A stretch of 64,000 bases of DNA from Bacteroidota bacterium. Lineage in GTDB: Bacteria > Bacteroidota > Bacteroidia > Chitinophagales > Chitinophagaceae. The number at the start of each line of letters is the position of its first letter. Position 1 is the stretch's first letter. The DNA lies in NCBI GenBank assembly GCA_016868895.1, contig VGFK01000002.1:62001-126000 (forward strand). The letters run 5' to 3'. The notes below the pieces were generated by a model, which was not told where the DNA came from, ran no database searches, and saw only the letters and a list, made by a program, of their open reading frames with translations. This document shows, piece after piece, positions 51,928 through 61,845 of the stretch. The position numbers and the translations under genes are program-made.

Positions 51928-54087
51928 TTAATAGAAAAAGACCTCATCCACAAAAACCCATGCTTTCTGTCCCTTGCCCCCGTGCCATGCAGGTAGAGAA
52001 GTAACATTGATGGCCTCCACTTCAATGTATGCGTAGTTGCCTTTGTTTATAGGGACAATATAGGGAATGACGGCATTTGATCGATAACCAGTAGGCTGAT
52101 CCGGTTGTAGCATTCCAATGGTTCGTAGATGTTGCGGTGAATCACCGCCTCTGATGATGATCTTTGATGGGGGAAATACATAGGCTCCGGTATTGTCTGC
52201 CGCACTGACCACCACCTTGGTAATTTCTGGTACCGTTGTAAGATAAAAGCCTGCTTTGAGGGGTTGTTCGCGATAGCCCAGCCAGTTCATATTGAGAATC
52301 TCCGGGTATCCTTTTTTAAGATCGGTGAGCACCTCCTTTTCATTTTTTCGGTAGCGTTCATGGGGGGGAATAAGCAGGCGAACTGAATCAACAGCAATCC
52401 CTTTTTGAAAATAGGTATAATCGGATGGATCACTGTTCAACCATCCCTTATTGAATGCAACGGAAATGATGCGTGTGATGGGTGAGGGTTCAATGGGTTC
52501 TTTGTAGAGAATCCCGTTGAGGGAGTCGGGTTTGCTGCCATCCAACGTGTATCGGATTGAGGCGCCCGGCAATGGGTGCCGAAGCACAATGCGTTCGTTT
52601 GCAGCGATGATGGTGCGCTCCGTGTTCACGGGACGGGGTGAGGTCAATTTCAATACTTCAGATGGATCTGGCGTATACCCGGTTTCAAAAACGATACGGG
52701 GTAGTTGCTTTTTTGTCACTTCAAGTTCATTGGACGAAACCGCTGTATTCCAGATAAATACTTTTTTTACAGCAGTTCCTTTCAGTTGTTGAAGCGATGC
52801 TATAGTTACCGGAGTATTGGAAACAGAAATGATCTGAAGGTGCTTGTTGGAAGCGATGGACGAAAATGTTTTTCCGGTTACGTTTGTTCCATTCAAATTT
52901 AATTTTTCCAGATTGGGGAATTGGCGAATCACATCCAAGACTTCATCTCCACAAGGCATTCCCGAAAGGTTTAGGTCTACAATTTGTTCTGCAATCGGAC
53001 TGCATTCTTGTAAGAGTGAAAGGGTGAAGTGCTCCTTTAAAAAAAACCGTACACTCAAAGCAGGTGTGTTAGCCGATAAGGGAATGATTCTTCTAAAGGG
53101 ATTATTCAAATCTGAAATGGTGGATGAATTGGCCGCATCAAACGCATAAACGGTTTCATCTTTTTTTTCTGTTGAGCCGGCAGATAATTCCGCTACAGTA
53201 GAACGGAGAGAATCTGTTGGAGTCAGCTCTTTAAAGAGAGTGGAAGGACTGGCTCCTTTGCTGACCCATGCGTGCAGGATGAGCAATTCGGAGGGACTGA
53301 GTTGTGGCTTACCGCTGGGGGGCATGTGTTTCTCGTCTTTCATCTCCAAAACAATACGTTTCAATAATTCACTGTTCAAGGGATCGGTGGCATCCAGTGA
53401 AGATCCTGACTTGCCTCCGGTTTTTAAACTGGCAAACTGCGTCAGGTCCAACTCGCCCTTTTTCTTGTTCGGATTGTGACAGGCCACGCATTTGGTATTC
53501 AATATGGGCTGTACTCCGCCTGCCCATATGGAAATACTGTCGTTTGCACTGAACGGCATAACCGATTTGTTTTCTTGAGGAGTGAATGAAAGAAAATCAC
53601 TGCCATGGGTGAGGGATCCGCCTTGGTGACTGCCAATGAGCAGAGCAACAATCTGGAGACTAAAAAATAGATTCCAGATCTGAGGACGAACATCCAGGTA
53701 TTCACGCAGGTAAACAAGAATCAGCAAGGAGATGCACAAACCAATGCTCCACCATTTATGGGTGTTGAGAAGGGTTGCATCGTATTCGCCTGACGATGAC
53801 AGCAGCAAACCAGCAAGCGCAGTCAAGGATGAAAGAAATGCACTCCAGCGGAGGATTGTCGAATTGAGTTGCCGCAACGCAGCTGCGTCATGACTACTTT
53901 GTTCCAAAATGGAGAGGGGAAGCAGCAGCAGGACCAGTGCAATGGGTAAATGCAACAACACCGGATGGAGCCGACCCGCCGAAAGCCATCCCGAAGGAAT
54001 GGGTTGAGGATCGATGATCACCCATCCCAGTACCAATAACAGAACAAGGACTGTGCAAGCAGAAAGGCGATTCATGGTGATCGGCAT
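51928..54087 (-). CDS. Membrane protein with DUF2231-like helices, Planctomycete-type cytochrome c domain and C-terminal sensory/binding domains
   Basis: A 719-residue protein. About five membrane helices fill residues 8-160 (DUF2231-like, with LHPVLLHLPIALVLLLLP). A cytochrome domain follows with one haem site, CVACHNPNKKKGELDL, and MPPSGKPQLSPSELLILHAWV. Next is a short leucine-rich part (IVDLNLSGMPCGDEVLDVI, FPNLEKLNLNGTNVTG), then a chitobiase-C/FN3-like domain (IRYTLDGSKPDS) and a final beta-sandwich that resembles carbohydrate-binding modules. It looks like a membrane-anchored electron carrier with recognition domains on the outside. It is the third gene of the operon, 1 nt after the DUF1501 gene. 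Confidence 0.8.
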   Translation of the reverse strand: MPITMNRLSACTVLVLLLVLGWVIIDPQPIPSGWLSAGRLHPVLLHLPIALVLLLLPLSILEQSSHDAAALRQLNSTILRWSAFLSSLTALAGLLLSSSGEYDATLLNTHKWWSIGLCISLLILVYLREYLDVRPQIWNLFFSLQIVALLIGSHQGGSLTHGSDFLSFTPQENKSVMPFSANDSISIWAGGVQPILNTKCVACHNPNKKKGELDLTQFASLKTGGKSGSSLDATDPLNSELLKRIVLEMKDEKHMPPSGKPQLSPSELLILHAWVSKGASPSTLFKELTPTDSLRSTVAELSAGSTEKKDETVYAFDAANSSTISDLNNPFRRIIPLSANTPALSVRFFLKEHFTLSLLQECSPIAEQIVDLNLSGMPCGDEVLDVIRQFPNLEKLNLNGTNVTGKTFSSIASNKHLQIISVSNTPVTIASLQQLKGTAVKKVFIWNTAVSSNELEVTKKQLPRIVFETGYTPDPSEVLKLTSPRPVNTERTIIAANERIVLRHPLPGASIRYTLDGSKPDSLNGILYKEPIEPSPITRIISVAFNKGWLNSDPSDYTYFQKGIAVDSVRLLIPPHERYRKNEKEVLTDLKKGYPEILNMNWLGYREQPLKAGFYLTTVPEITKVVVSAADNTGAYVFPPSKIIIRGGDSPQHLRTIGMLQPDQPTGYRSNAVIPYIVPINKGNYAYIEVEAINVTSLPAWHGGKGQKAWVFVDEVFFY

Positions 54088-54088
54088 G

Positions 54089-55540
54089 TTACGCTATGAT
54101 TCCCGGTACGATGTTTCCGGCTACATCGGTCAGTCGGTAACGCCTGCCCAAGTGCCGATAGGTGAGTTGTTCATGATCAATTCCCATCAAGTGCAGAAGT
54201 GTGGCATGAAAATCATGCACGCTTACAGGATCCTTGACAATGTTGTATCCAAATTCATCGGTTTCTCCATAAACAGTGCCCGGGCGAATTCCACCACCCG
54301 CTACCCAGAGCGTAAAGCACTTGGGATGATGATCGCGACCATAATTTTGTGCATCCAGTTTTCCTTGGCAGTAATTGGTCCTTCCAAATTCTCCGCCCCA
54401 AATCACAAGTGTTTCGTCGAGCAATCCCCGTTGTTTCAAGTCCTTGATGAGTCCGGCGGATGCGCGATCCACATCTTCTGCCTGCATGCGCATATCGCCT
54501 GCAAGATTACCGTGCGTATCCCACCCCTGGTGGTAGAGTTGTACGAAACGCACTCCTGATTCAGAGAGTTTTCGCGCCAACAAACAATTTGCAGCATAGG
54601 TTCCGGGCACCAGGCAATCGGGACCATACAGTTTTATTGTCGCATCCGATTCCTTGGTTAGATCGGTGAGTTCAGGGACTGCACTTTGCATGCGATACGA
54701 CATCTCGTATTGTTGAATACGGTTATTGATCTCCGGATCGCCAATCGTTTCAAATGACTCTGCGTTGAATTGCTCCAGCTGATCCAACATGTCTCTTCTG
54801 CTTTGTCGATCATGTCCTGGCGGATTGTTCAAATACAAAACCGGATCTTCTCCACTGCTAAATACCACGCCTTGGTGGATGCTGTCCAAAAAACCGTTGG
54901 TCCATAGTTTGGAATATACACCTTGTCCATTGCCTCTGCCACGCGACAGCAACACCGTAAATGAAGGCATGTTGGAATTTTCACTTCCCAATCCGTAACT
55001 CACCCAGGCGCCCATGCTGGGACGATTGCCCTGCTGAGCTCCGGTCTGAAAAAAAGTAAGCGCAGGATCATGGTTGATGGCTTCGGTATTCATCGAGCGG
55101 ATAAAACACAGCTCATCTACAATGGATGCCATATGGGGGAAAAGTTCGGATACCCAGGCACCCGATTGGCCGTGTTGCGAAAACTCGAAAGTTGACCCTA
55201 CCAGTGGAAATTTTTCCTGATATGCCGTCATGCCCGTCAGCCGTTGTCCCATCCGTATGGATGCGGGCAATTCCTCTCCATGCATTTTATTGAGCAGCGG
55301 TTTATAGTCGAATGTCTCCAACTGCGAAGGCGCACCATTTTGAAACAAGTATATGATGCGTTTTGCTTTTGGGGCAAATTGTGCTATTCCCAGGGGAAGG
55401 GATTGTACATCGTGCGCTCCAAAGAGTTGGTCTTTGAACAGCAGGGTGCCCAATGCAGCACTTCCAATGCCCAGTCCCGCGCCCGTTAAAAAACGACGGC
55501 GCGTGACGTTCAATCGAAACTTTTTTTCCTGTTGTTCCAT
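54089..55540 (-). CDS. DUF1501-family protein with Tat signal
   Basis: A 483-residue exported protein. The Tat signal is clear: TRRRFLTGAGLGIGSAALG. The body carries the DUF1501 pattern, related to alkaline-phosphatase/sulfatase folds: YLFQNGAPSQLETFDYKP, FIRSMNTEAINHDPALTFFQTG, MGAWVSYGLGSEN, and QLYHQGWDTHGNLAGDM, then VIWGGEFGRTNY. These contain Asp and His residues that could bind metal. No substrate is established, but in Planctomycetes such genes pair with DUF1549/DUF1553 genes, exactly as here. It is the middle gene, 4 nt after the DUF1553 stop. Confidence 0.9.
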   Translation of the reverse strand: MEQQEKKFRLNVTRRRFLTGAGLGIGSAALGTLLFKDQLFGAHDVQSLPLGIAQFAPKAKRIIYLFQNGAPSQLETFDYKPLLNKMHGEELPASIRMGQRLTGMTAYQEKFPLVGSTFEFSQHGQSGAWVSELFPHMASIVDELCFIRSMNTEAINHDPALTFFQTGAQQGNRPSMGAWVSYGLGSENSNMPSFTVLLSRGRGNGQGVYSKLWTNGFLDSIHQGVVFSSGEDPVLYLNNPPGHDRQSRRDMLDQLEQFNAESFETIGDPEINNRIQQYEMSYRMQSAVPELTDLTKESDATIKLYGPDCLVPGTYAANCLLARKLSESGVRFVQLYHQGWDTHGNLAGDMRMQAEDVDRASAGLIKDLKQRGLLDETLVIWGGEFGRTNYCQGKLDAQNYGRDHHPKCFTLWVAGGGIRPGTVYGETDEFGYNIVKDPVSVHDFHATLLHLMGIDHEQLTYRHLGRRYRLTDVAGNIVPGIIA

Positions 55541-55544
55541 GGGT

Positions 55545-57857
55545 TTATTTTATGGTAGTTTCATCCAAATTGATCAGCATTTGATTGATCTGCATCAGCG
55601 CTGCGGCTTCAGCAGGGTCAGGAGCGGATACTTGCGGGTATTCGCCGGCAGAGAGCAGCGCGCTGGTTCGTTCTTTATTTCCTTTATATTTTTTGTATTC
55701 GCGTTGATAGTAAGCTTCCAATCGATTGAGTTCATTGTCAGATGGCAGTCGGCACACCAGCTTTCTAAATGAACGATTGATTTTGTCTCGAATGCTTCCC
55801 GTTGAAGCAGCAGTGCGTTGCGCCAGTACACGCGCTGCCTCCAGGTACTGGGGATCATTCATCAATACCAGGGCTTGTAAAGGCGTGTTGGTACGCAAGC
55901 GGGTTACTTCGCACTGGTCTCGGTTGCTGGCGTCCATGATCAAAAGTGAAGGTGGGGGAGCAGTTCGTTTGATGAAATGGTAGAGCCCTCTTCGGTAGAG
56001 TTTTTCGCCATTGTCTTGCACATACCGGGCCAGTTCTCCTCTGCCTGAGGTGGTCGATTCCCATACGCCTTTTGGTTGATAGGGTTTTACACTGGGGCCA
56101 CCGATCTCCGTATTTAAAATGCCTGCAGCAGAAAGAATCAAATCTTTTTGCAGCTCAGCGCTCAAGCGAATCCTGGGAAAATAACTGTAGTATTTGTTTT
56201 CCGGATCCGTTTGTTGTTTTTTCTTGGAACGCGTTTCAGATTGTTGGTAAGTAGCGGAAGTGACGATCAGTTTGATCAGTCGTTTGATGTTCCATCCGCT
56301 TTCGCGAAAATCGACAGCCAGCCAGTCCAGCAACTCAGGATGTGTGGGCAATTCTCCCTGCATCCCAAAATCTCCCACCGTTTTTACAAGTCCCCTTCCG
56401 AAAAAATCATTCCAAATGCGGTTGACGTATACACGCGCGGTCAAGGGGTGTGCTGGCGACAACAACCATTTGGCCAATCCTAGCCGGTTCTGTTCATATG
56501 ATGAAGTAAATCCGAGTATGGAAGCAGGAGTATTCATGTTCACCGTGTCGGTTGGTTGATCGTACACTCCGCGTTTCAGTACACGGGTTTTTCGAATATC
56601 GGCACTGTCCCGCATGATCATGACCGTTACGTCGGATTCTTCTTTTTTGTTGATAAACGAAAGCACATGCTGAACGTCTTGCGTGCTGATTTTCATGTTG
56701 GGTGGATCACCGGGAGATGCAAGTTGTATGTCGCCGACCAATCCTTTTTCGGGAACGCGATCAAAAAATGCGAACATGCTGTAATAGTCTTTTTGCGAAA
56801 CAGGATCGTATTTATGATCGTGGCATTTAGCACATTCGAGTGTGATCGCCATGAATGCTTTGCCAAAGGTGTTGGTTCGGTCGGTTACGTATTCAATTCT
56901 GTATTCTTCATCGATCACGCCACCTTCCTGAGTGATTTTATGGTTGCGATTGAAACCTGTTGCCAGCAACATTTCCTTTGAAGGATGGGGGAGGAGATCA
57001 CCTGCCAGTTGCCAGGTTAAGAATTTAGAAAAGGCATAATTTTTATTGAATGCGTGAATCACCCAGTCGCGCCACGGCCACATGGTTCTGTATCCATCGT
57101 CTTGATATCCGTGGCTGTCGGCATACCGTGCGATGTCCATCCAGGCGATGGCCATTTTTTCTCCGTAGTGCCGACTGCTCAGTAATTCATCCACAATTTT
57201 CTCGTACGCATTTTCTGATGCATCGTTTAAAAACCATTCCTGCATTTCGATGGAAGGAGGAAGACCGGTGATGTCCATACACACCCGTTTGAGCAACCGT
57301 TCTTTGTCGGCCAGCTCATTGGGAGAAAGTCCCATTTCCTCCATTTTGGCGAACACGAAATGGTCGATTGGATTCTTGGGGTTCAGACTGCGATCCACTT
57401 TCGGGATGGAGGGTTTTTCAGGAGCTATGAACGACCAATGGCGTTTGTAGCCCGCTCCTTGTTCAATCCATTTTTTTATGATGGCAATTTCCGTAGTGGT
57501 GAGACTGAGTTTGGAAGAAGGTGGCGGCATGAGTTCGGAAGTATCACTTGTGCTGATGCGGTGATACAGTTCGGAGGACAATGGGTCGCCCGGAACAACC
57601 ACGTGTTGGGAAGGATTGTCTTTCAGCACTGCAAATGCACCTTCCTCTGTATCCAGTCGAAGTCCTGCTTCCCGTTTATTGGCATCCGGTCCATGGCATT
57701 TGAAACAGCGATCAGAGAGGATGGGGCGAACATGGTAGTTGAAATCGACAGTCGTTGGTACGGTCGCTTCTCCCATAGTTGTTTGGTCGCTGAACACAAA
57801 AAAGCCAATGCCAATCAAGATAAGTGTGGCGAGGCCGAAAGTCAATCGTTTGCTCAT
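55545..57857 (-). CDS. Planctomycete-type cytochrome / DUF1549 / DUF1553 protein
   Basis: A 770-residue exported protein with an N-terminal hydrophobic signal (KRLTFGLATLILIGIGFFVF). Order: PSCyt1 cytochrome domain with CFKCHGPDANKREAGLRLD, DUF1549 (IDHFVFAKMEEMGLSPNE, RVCMDITGLPPS, HYGEKMAIAWMDIARYADSHG), a second CxxCH (CAKCHDHKYDP), then DUF1553 (RVYVNRIWNDFFGRGLVKTVGDFG, SGWNIKRLIKLIVTSATYQQSE). It probably carries haem c and works in the periplasm with the next two products. It is the first gene of the operon; upstream, TATTTTCA on the minus strand is only a partial -7 match. Confidence 0.92.
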   Translation of the reverse strand: MSKRLTFGLATLILIGIGFFVFSDQTTMGEATVPTTVDFNYHVRPILSDRCFKCHGPDANKREAGLRLDTEEGAFAVLKDNPSQHVVVPGDPLSSELYHRISTSDTSELMPPPSSKLSLTTTEIAIIKKWIEQGAGYKRHWSFIAPEKPSIPKVDRSLNPKNPIDHFVFAKMEEMGLSPNELADKERLLKRVCMDITGLPPSIEMQEWFLNDASENAYEKIVDELLSSRHYGEKMAIAWMDIARYADSHGYQDDGYRTMWPWRDWVIHAFNKNYAFSKFLTWQLAGDLLPHPSKEMLLATGFNRNHKITQEGGVIDEEYRIEYVTDRTNTFGKAFMAITLECAKCHDHKYDPVSQKDYYSMFAFFDRVPEKGLVGDIQLASPGDPPNMKISTQDVQHVLSFINKKEESDVTVMIMRDSADIRKTRVLKRGVYDQPTDTVNMNTPASILGFTSSYEQNRLGLAKWLLSPAHPLTARVYVNRIWNDFFGRGLVKTVGDFGMQGELPTHPELLDWLAVDFRESGWNIKRLIKLIVTSATYQQSETRSKKKQQTDPENKYYSYFPRIRLSAELQKDLILSAAGILNTEIGGPSVKPYQPKGVWESTTSGRGELARYVQDNGEKLYRRGLYHFIKRTAPPPSLLIMDASNRDQCEVTRLRTNTPLQALVLMNDPQYLEAARVLAQRTAASTGSIRDKINRSFRKLVCRLPSDNELNRLEAYYQREYKKYKGNKERTSALLSAGEYPQVSAPDPAEAAALMQINQMLINLDETTIK

Positions 57858-57936
57858 GCAGAAAGGTCAATCGTTCTAGAAATGAAAATACTCATTTTTT
57901 GCCGCACCCTTCTAAAAATACAGACCTTGAATTCAG

Positions 57937-57944
57937 TAATTTTG
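57937..57944 (+). promoter_or_regulatory. Bacteroidota -7 box for pckG-pulA-thiolase
   Basis: TAATTTTG, exact match, 19 nt before the pckG ATG at 57964. No TTG at the canonical 19-nt spacing. Confidence 0.5.
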
Positions 57945-57963
57945 ATCTACAACTGATTTTGCA

Positions 57964-59808
57964 ATGCAGCACCCAGCTCCCGCGCATTTTCGACATAAAG
58001 AAGCCATTGAGTTTGTGCATGAAATGGCAGACATCTGCACGCCTGCATCTATTTATTGGTGCGATGGTTCCACCGAGGAATATGATCGCATGTGTGCAGT
58101 GCTGGTAGAGAATGGAACCTTTAAGCGACTCGATCCAACAAAATGGCCAAACAGTTATGCGTGTATTTCAGATCCAAGCGATGTAGCACGGGTGGAGGAC
58201 AAAACATTTATCTGCAGCAGAAGAAAAGAAGATGCGGGTCCCACCAACAACTGGGTAGACCCTCGGGAGATGAAACCCAAACTCAAGGAGCTGTTCAAGG
58301 GATCGATGAAGGGACGAACCCTCTACGTGATTCCTTTTTGCATGGGACCCGTTGGGTCGCCTCTGGCAAAACTTGGAATTCAGCTCACCGACTCTCCCTA
58401 TGTTGTGGTAAACATGCACGTCATGACGCGTGTTGGAAAAGCAGTGATCGATTCACTCGGTGAAGAGGGTGAATATGTGAAATGCTTGCATTCGTTGGGG
58501 GCTCCGCTTGAACCGGGACAAAAAGACGTTCCCTGGCCCTGCAATCCCTCTACTAAATACATTGTGCACTATCCGGAAGACCGGGCCATTGCTTCCTACG
58601 GTTCCGGATATGGAGGCAATGCACTGCTGGGAAAAAAATGCCTGGCATTGCGCATTGCTTCTGTCATGGCCAAAGAAGAAGGTTGGCTGGCGGAACACAT
58701 GCTTATTTTGGGTGTTGAAGATCCGCAAGGGCGCAAGACCTATGTTGCAGCAGCCTTCCCCAGTGCATGCGGTAAAACAAATTTTGCCATGCTGATTCCT
58801 CCAGCTGATATGCATGGCTGGAAGGTGACAACCGTGGGAGATGATATTGCCTGGATCAAACCGGGTAAAGATGGAAAATTGTATGCCATCAATCCAGAAT
58901 ACGGATATTTTGGGGTTGCCCCTGGAACCAATGCACATACCAACCCCAATGCCATGAAGGCATTGGCAAAGAACTCTATTTTTACCAATGTCGGGATAAC
59001 AGCAGACGGAGACATCTGGTGGGAAGGCATGAGCAGTCAACCTCCTGCCAATGTGTATAATTGGAGAGGAGAATTGCATGATCCCGCTTCCGGTAAACCC
59101 GTTGCGCACCCCAATGCACGATTCAGGGCCCCGGCACACCAGTGTCCAAGTATAGATCCTGATTGGGAAAATCCAGAAGGTGTGCCCATCAGTGCATTTA
59201 TTTTTGGTGGAAGAAGAAGCAATACGATTCCATTGTTGTATCAAGCTTTTAATTGGAACTTTGGTGTTTACCTGGCAGCAACTATGGGCTCAGAGACCAC
59301 GGCAGCTGCATTTGGTGAAATTGGTAAAGTAAGAAGAGATCCATTTGCGATGTTGCCTTTCTGCGGGTACCACATGGCCGATTATTTCAACCATTGGTTG
59401 CAGTTGGGTAGGAATATTCCCAACCCACCACGGATTTTTGGAGTCAACTGGTTCAGGAAAGATAAAGACGGACAATTCATCTGGCCAGGTTTTGGGGATA
59501 ATGTGCGCATGTTGAAATGGATCGTGAGAAGGGTGTATGGAGAAGTCGTATCCATTGAAAGTCCCGTTGGATGGGTGCCCAAATATGAGGACATTGATTG
59601 GGGAAGTATGAGTTTTTCGCTGGAACAATATGATGCGGTGATGGATGTGGACAGAGAAGCATGGAAAAAAGAGATTCTTGCGCACGAAGAACTGTTTTCC
59701 ATGATGTACGACAAGTTGCCTAAGGAATTTTTCTTCATGCGTGAATTGTTGTTGTCGGGGTTGTGGCGTTCACCCGAGCATTGGTCATTGGCTCCGGAAA
59801 CGGAATAA
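57964..59808 (+). CDS. pckG: Phosphoenolpyruvate carboxykinase (GTP)
   Basis: Converts oxaloacetate and GTP into phosphoenolpyruvate, the entry step of gluconeogenesis. At 614 residues it is the GTP-type enzyme, with the P-loop and reactive cysteine in [50 protein letters not shown] and [17 protein letters not shown]. Many Bacteroidota carry the unrelated ATP-type PckA instead. It is followed after 17 nt by the pullulanase gene, suggesting shared regulation of glucan and gluconeogenic metabolism. Confidence 0.96.
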   Translation: MQHPAPAHFRHKEAIEFVHEMADICTPASIYWCDGSTEEYDRMCAVLVENGTFKRLDPTKWPNSYACISDPSDVARVEDKTFICSRRKEDAGPTNNWVDPREMKPKLKELFKGSMKGRTLYVIPFCMGPVGSPLAKLGIQLTDSPYVVVNMHVMTRVGKAVIDSLGEEGEYVKCLHSLGAPLEPGQKDVPWPCNPSTKYIVHYPEDRAIASYGSGYGGNALLGKKCLALRIASVMAKEEGWLAEHMLILGVEDPQGRKTYVAAAFPSACGKTNFAMLIPPADMHGWKVTTVGDDIAWIKPGKDGKLYAINPEYGYFGVAPGTNAHTNPNAMKALAKNSIFTNVGITADGDIWWEGMSSQPPANVYNWRGELHDPASGKPVAHPNARFRAPAHQCPSIDPDWENPEGVPISAFIFGGRRSNTIPLLYQAFNWNFGVYLAATMGSETTAAAFGEIGKVRRDPFAMLPFCGYHMADYFNHWLQLGRNIPNPPRIFGVNWFRKDKDGQFIWPGFGDNVRMLKWIVRRVYGEVVSIESPVGWVPKYEDIDWGSMSFSLEQYDAVMDVDREAWKKEILAHEELFSMMYDKLPKEFFFMRELLLSGLWRSPEHWSLAPETE

Positions 59809-59825
59809 AAACGTATATCTATTTT

Positions 59826-61841
59826 ATGCGATATTTAGCACAAACAGTACTCATCTTGATAATGATGAACGCTCATTTTGGTTATGGACAATTTTTAAAC
59901 ACTCGGCTCTATCCGGTGTATCAGGGAGATGATTTGGGATTGACGTACACACCACAGCAATCCAGTTTTAAAATATGGAGTCCCACTGCAGAAGCGGCGC
60001 GAATCATTTTGTATGGTTCATCCCTTGGGAAAGATCAATTGGGCAGTTACCCCATGACTAAATCGGAACAAGGCACCTGGTCGATTTCATTCAACAGCGA
60101 CCTCAAAGGGCAGTATTACGTGTTTCAGGTGTTGATTCAGGATCATTGGCGGGCAGAAGTCCCTGATCCCTATGCCAAGGCTGTAGGCACCGATGGAAGG
60201 CGAGCCATAGTAGTGGATATGGCAGAAACCCATCCCAGGGGCTGGTCGTCCGACCGTTCTCCGGTTTTTTCAAAACGTAAATCATTGCCAAGCAATACCG
60301 GTGGACTACCGGTAGATGCAATTGTTTATGAATTGCACGTAAGAGATGCCACCATTCATCCCTCTTCCTCAGTGCAACACAAAGGAAAATTCAAAGGACT
60401 TGCAGAGGGAGGTGTGAAAAATGAAAACAAAGTGGGTACGGGACTTGATCATTTGCAGGAGCTTGGAGTAACACATGTTCATCTGCTTCCTTCTTACGAT
60501 TTTTATAGTGTGGTGGAGTCGCGGCCCGACAGCCTTCAGTACAATTGGGGCTATGATCCACTGAACTACAATGTGCCGGAAGGTTCGTATTCAACCAATC
60601 CGGATGATGGAGTGACTCGGATTCGTGAATTCAAAGAACTGATTCAGGCCATGCACAAAAAAGGATTGCGGGTGGTCATGGACGTGGTCTACAACCACAC
60701 CATGCTCACTGAACATTCATATTTCAACCAGTTGGTGCCGGGCTATTATTACCGTCAGCGAACCGACGGCTCATTTTCCAATGCTTCTTCCTGCGGAAAT
60801 GAAACAGCCAGTGAACGGCCTATGATGAGAAAGTTCATGATAGAATCGTTGAAACATTGGGTGAACGAATACCATGTGGATGGATTTCGATTTGACCTCA
60901 TGGGAATTCACGACATCGAAACGATGAATGAAATCTCTAAAGCATTGCATGCCATCAAGCCGGATATCCTGCTCTATGGAGAAGGGTGGACCGCCGGTGA
61001 TTCACCCCTTCCGGAACCGCACCGGGCCATCAAAAAGAATGCCCATCAACTGGAAGGAATTGCAGTTTTCAGCGATGACCTGCGTGATGGAATAAAAGGC
61101 AGTGTGTTCGAGCATCACGACAAAGGATTTGCATCAGGAAAGCCAGGAATGGAAGAAAGCATCAAATTCGGAGTGGTCGCCGCTTGTCCGCACCCTCAGA
61201 TACGCTACCAGCAGGTCAATTATTCCCGCGCGGCTTATGCAGCAGAGCCGGGACAGGTAATTTCTTATTGCGAGTGCCACGATAATCATGTGCTCTGGGA
61301 TAAACTTTCTATTTCCAACGCTGCAGATCCTGAATCCCTTCGAAAGCAAATGCACCTGCTTTCGCTCTCCATCGTTCTTACTTCTCAGGGTATTGCATTT
61401 TTACATGCCGGTACTGAGTTCCTGCGTTCCAAAAAAGGGGTGGAGAATTCATTCAATGCCGGAGACAGCATCAATGCCATCAACTGGTACCTGAAAACAC
61501 AGCACGCGGATGTGGTAGCCTATGTGAAAGGGTTGATCAAGATGCGCAAAGAGCATCCAGCATTTCGACTGAATACCCAACAGCAGATTGCCGATTGGAT
61601 TCGATTCGATGAAGGACTTGCCCCAGGACTAATTGCATACACCATCAATGGCGCGGCAGCAGGAGATGCATGGTCGAGCATTCGCGTGATCTACAACGGA
61701 ACGGGTGAGGTGCGCAGTCTTGAGCTTCCTGACGGCGACTGGAAACCGTTTGTCCATAACAACATGAGTATGACTGCAGGAACCACCGCTGATCTATCGC
61801 GCATTGCTCCTTATTCAGCCAGCATATATTATATAAAATAA
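59826..61841 (+). CDS. pulA: Exported type I pullulanase (glycogen debranching, GH13)
   Basis: Hydrolyses alpha-1,6 branch points of pullulan, glycogen or limit dextrins. The 671-residue protein has a signal peptide (LAQTVLILIMMNAHFGYGQ), an N-terminal CBM48-like domain (about 45-140, KIWSPTAEAARIILYG), and a GH13 barrel with the type I signature YNWGYDPLNYN, VVMDVVYNHT, GFRFDLMG (nucleophile Asp), LLYGEGWTAGD (acid Glu) and CECHDNH (stabilising Asp). The ATG at 59826 starts the signal peptide; an upstream in-frame ATG at 59763 lies within pckG. The thiolase gene follows after 4 nt. Confidence 0.94.
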   Translation: MRYLAQTVLILIMMNAHFGYGQFLNTRLYPVYQGDDLGLTYTPQQSSFKIWSPTAEAARIILYGSSLGKDQLGSYPMTKSEQGTWSISFNSDLKGQYYVFQVLIQDHWRAEVPDPYAKAVGTDGRRAIVVDMAETHPRGWSSDRSPVFSKRKSLPSNTGGLPVDAIVYELHVRDATIHPSSSVQHKGKFKGLAEGGVKNENKVGTGLDHLQELGVTHVHLLPSYDFYSVVESRPDSLQYNWGYDPLNYNVPEGSYSTNPDDGVTRIREFKELIQAMHKKGLRVVMDVVYNHTMLTEHSYFNQLVPGYYYRQRTDGSFSNASSCGNETASERPMMRKFMIESLKHWVNEYHVDGFRFDLMGIHDIETMNEISKALHAIKPDILLYGEGWTAGDSPLPEPHRAIKKNAHQLEGIAVFSDDLRDGIKGSVFEHHDKGFASGKPGMEESIKFGVVAACPHPQIRYQQVNYSRAAYAAEPGQVISYCECHDNHVLWDKLSISNAADPESLRKQMHLLSLSIVLTSQGIAFLHAGTEFLRSKKGVENSFNAGDSINAINWYLKTQHADVVAYVKGLIKMRKEHPAFRLNTQQQIADWIRFDEGLAPGLIAYTINGAAAGDAWSSIRVIYNGTGEVRSLELPDGDWKPFVHNNMSMTAGTTADLSRIAPYSASIYYIK

Positions 61842-61845
61842 CTCC

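Noticed and set aside
51928-57857. Lateral transfer of the DUF1501/DUF1553 operon from Planctomycetes
   Set aside because: The genes are also common in Bacteroidota, and no mobile element, tRNA insertion site or composition break was visible. A tree would be needed.
58453-59244. 263-codon open frame on the minus strand inside pckG
   Set aside because: Antisense shadow of a conserved enzyme; composition is Cys- and His-rich without domain order, and there is no promoter box.
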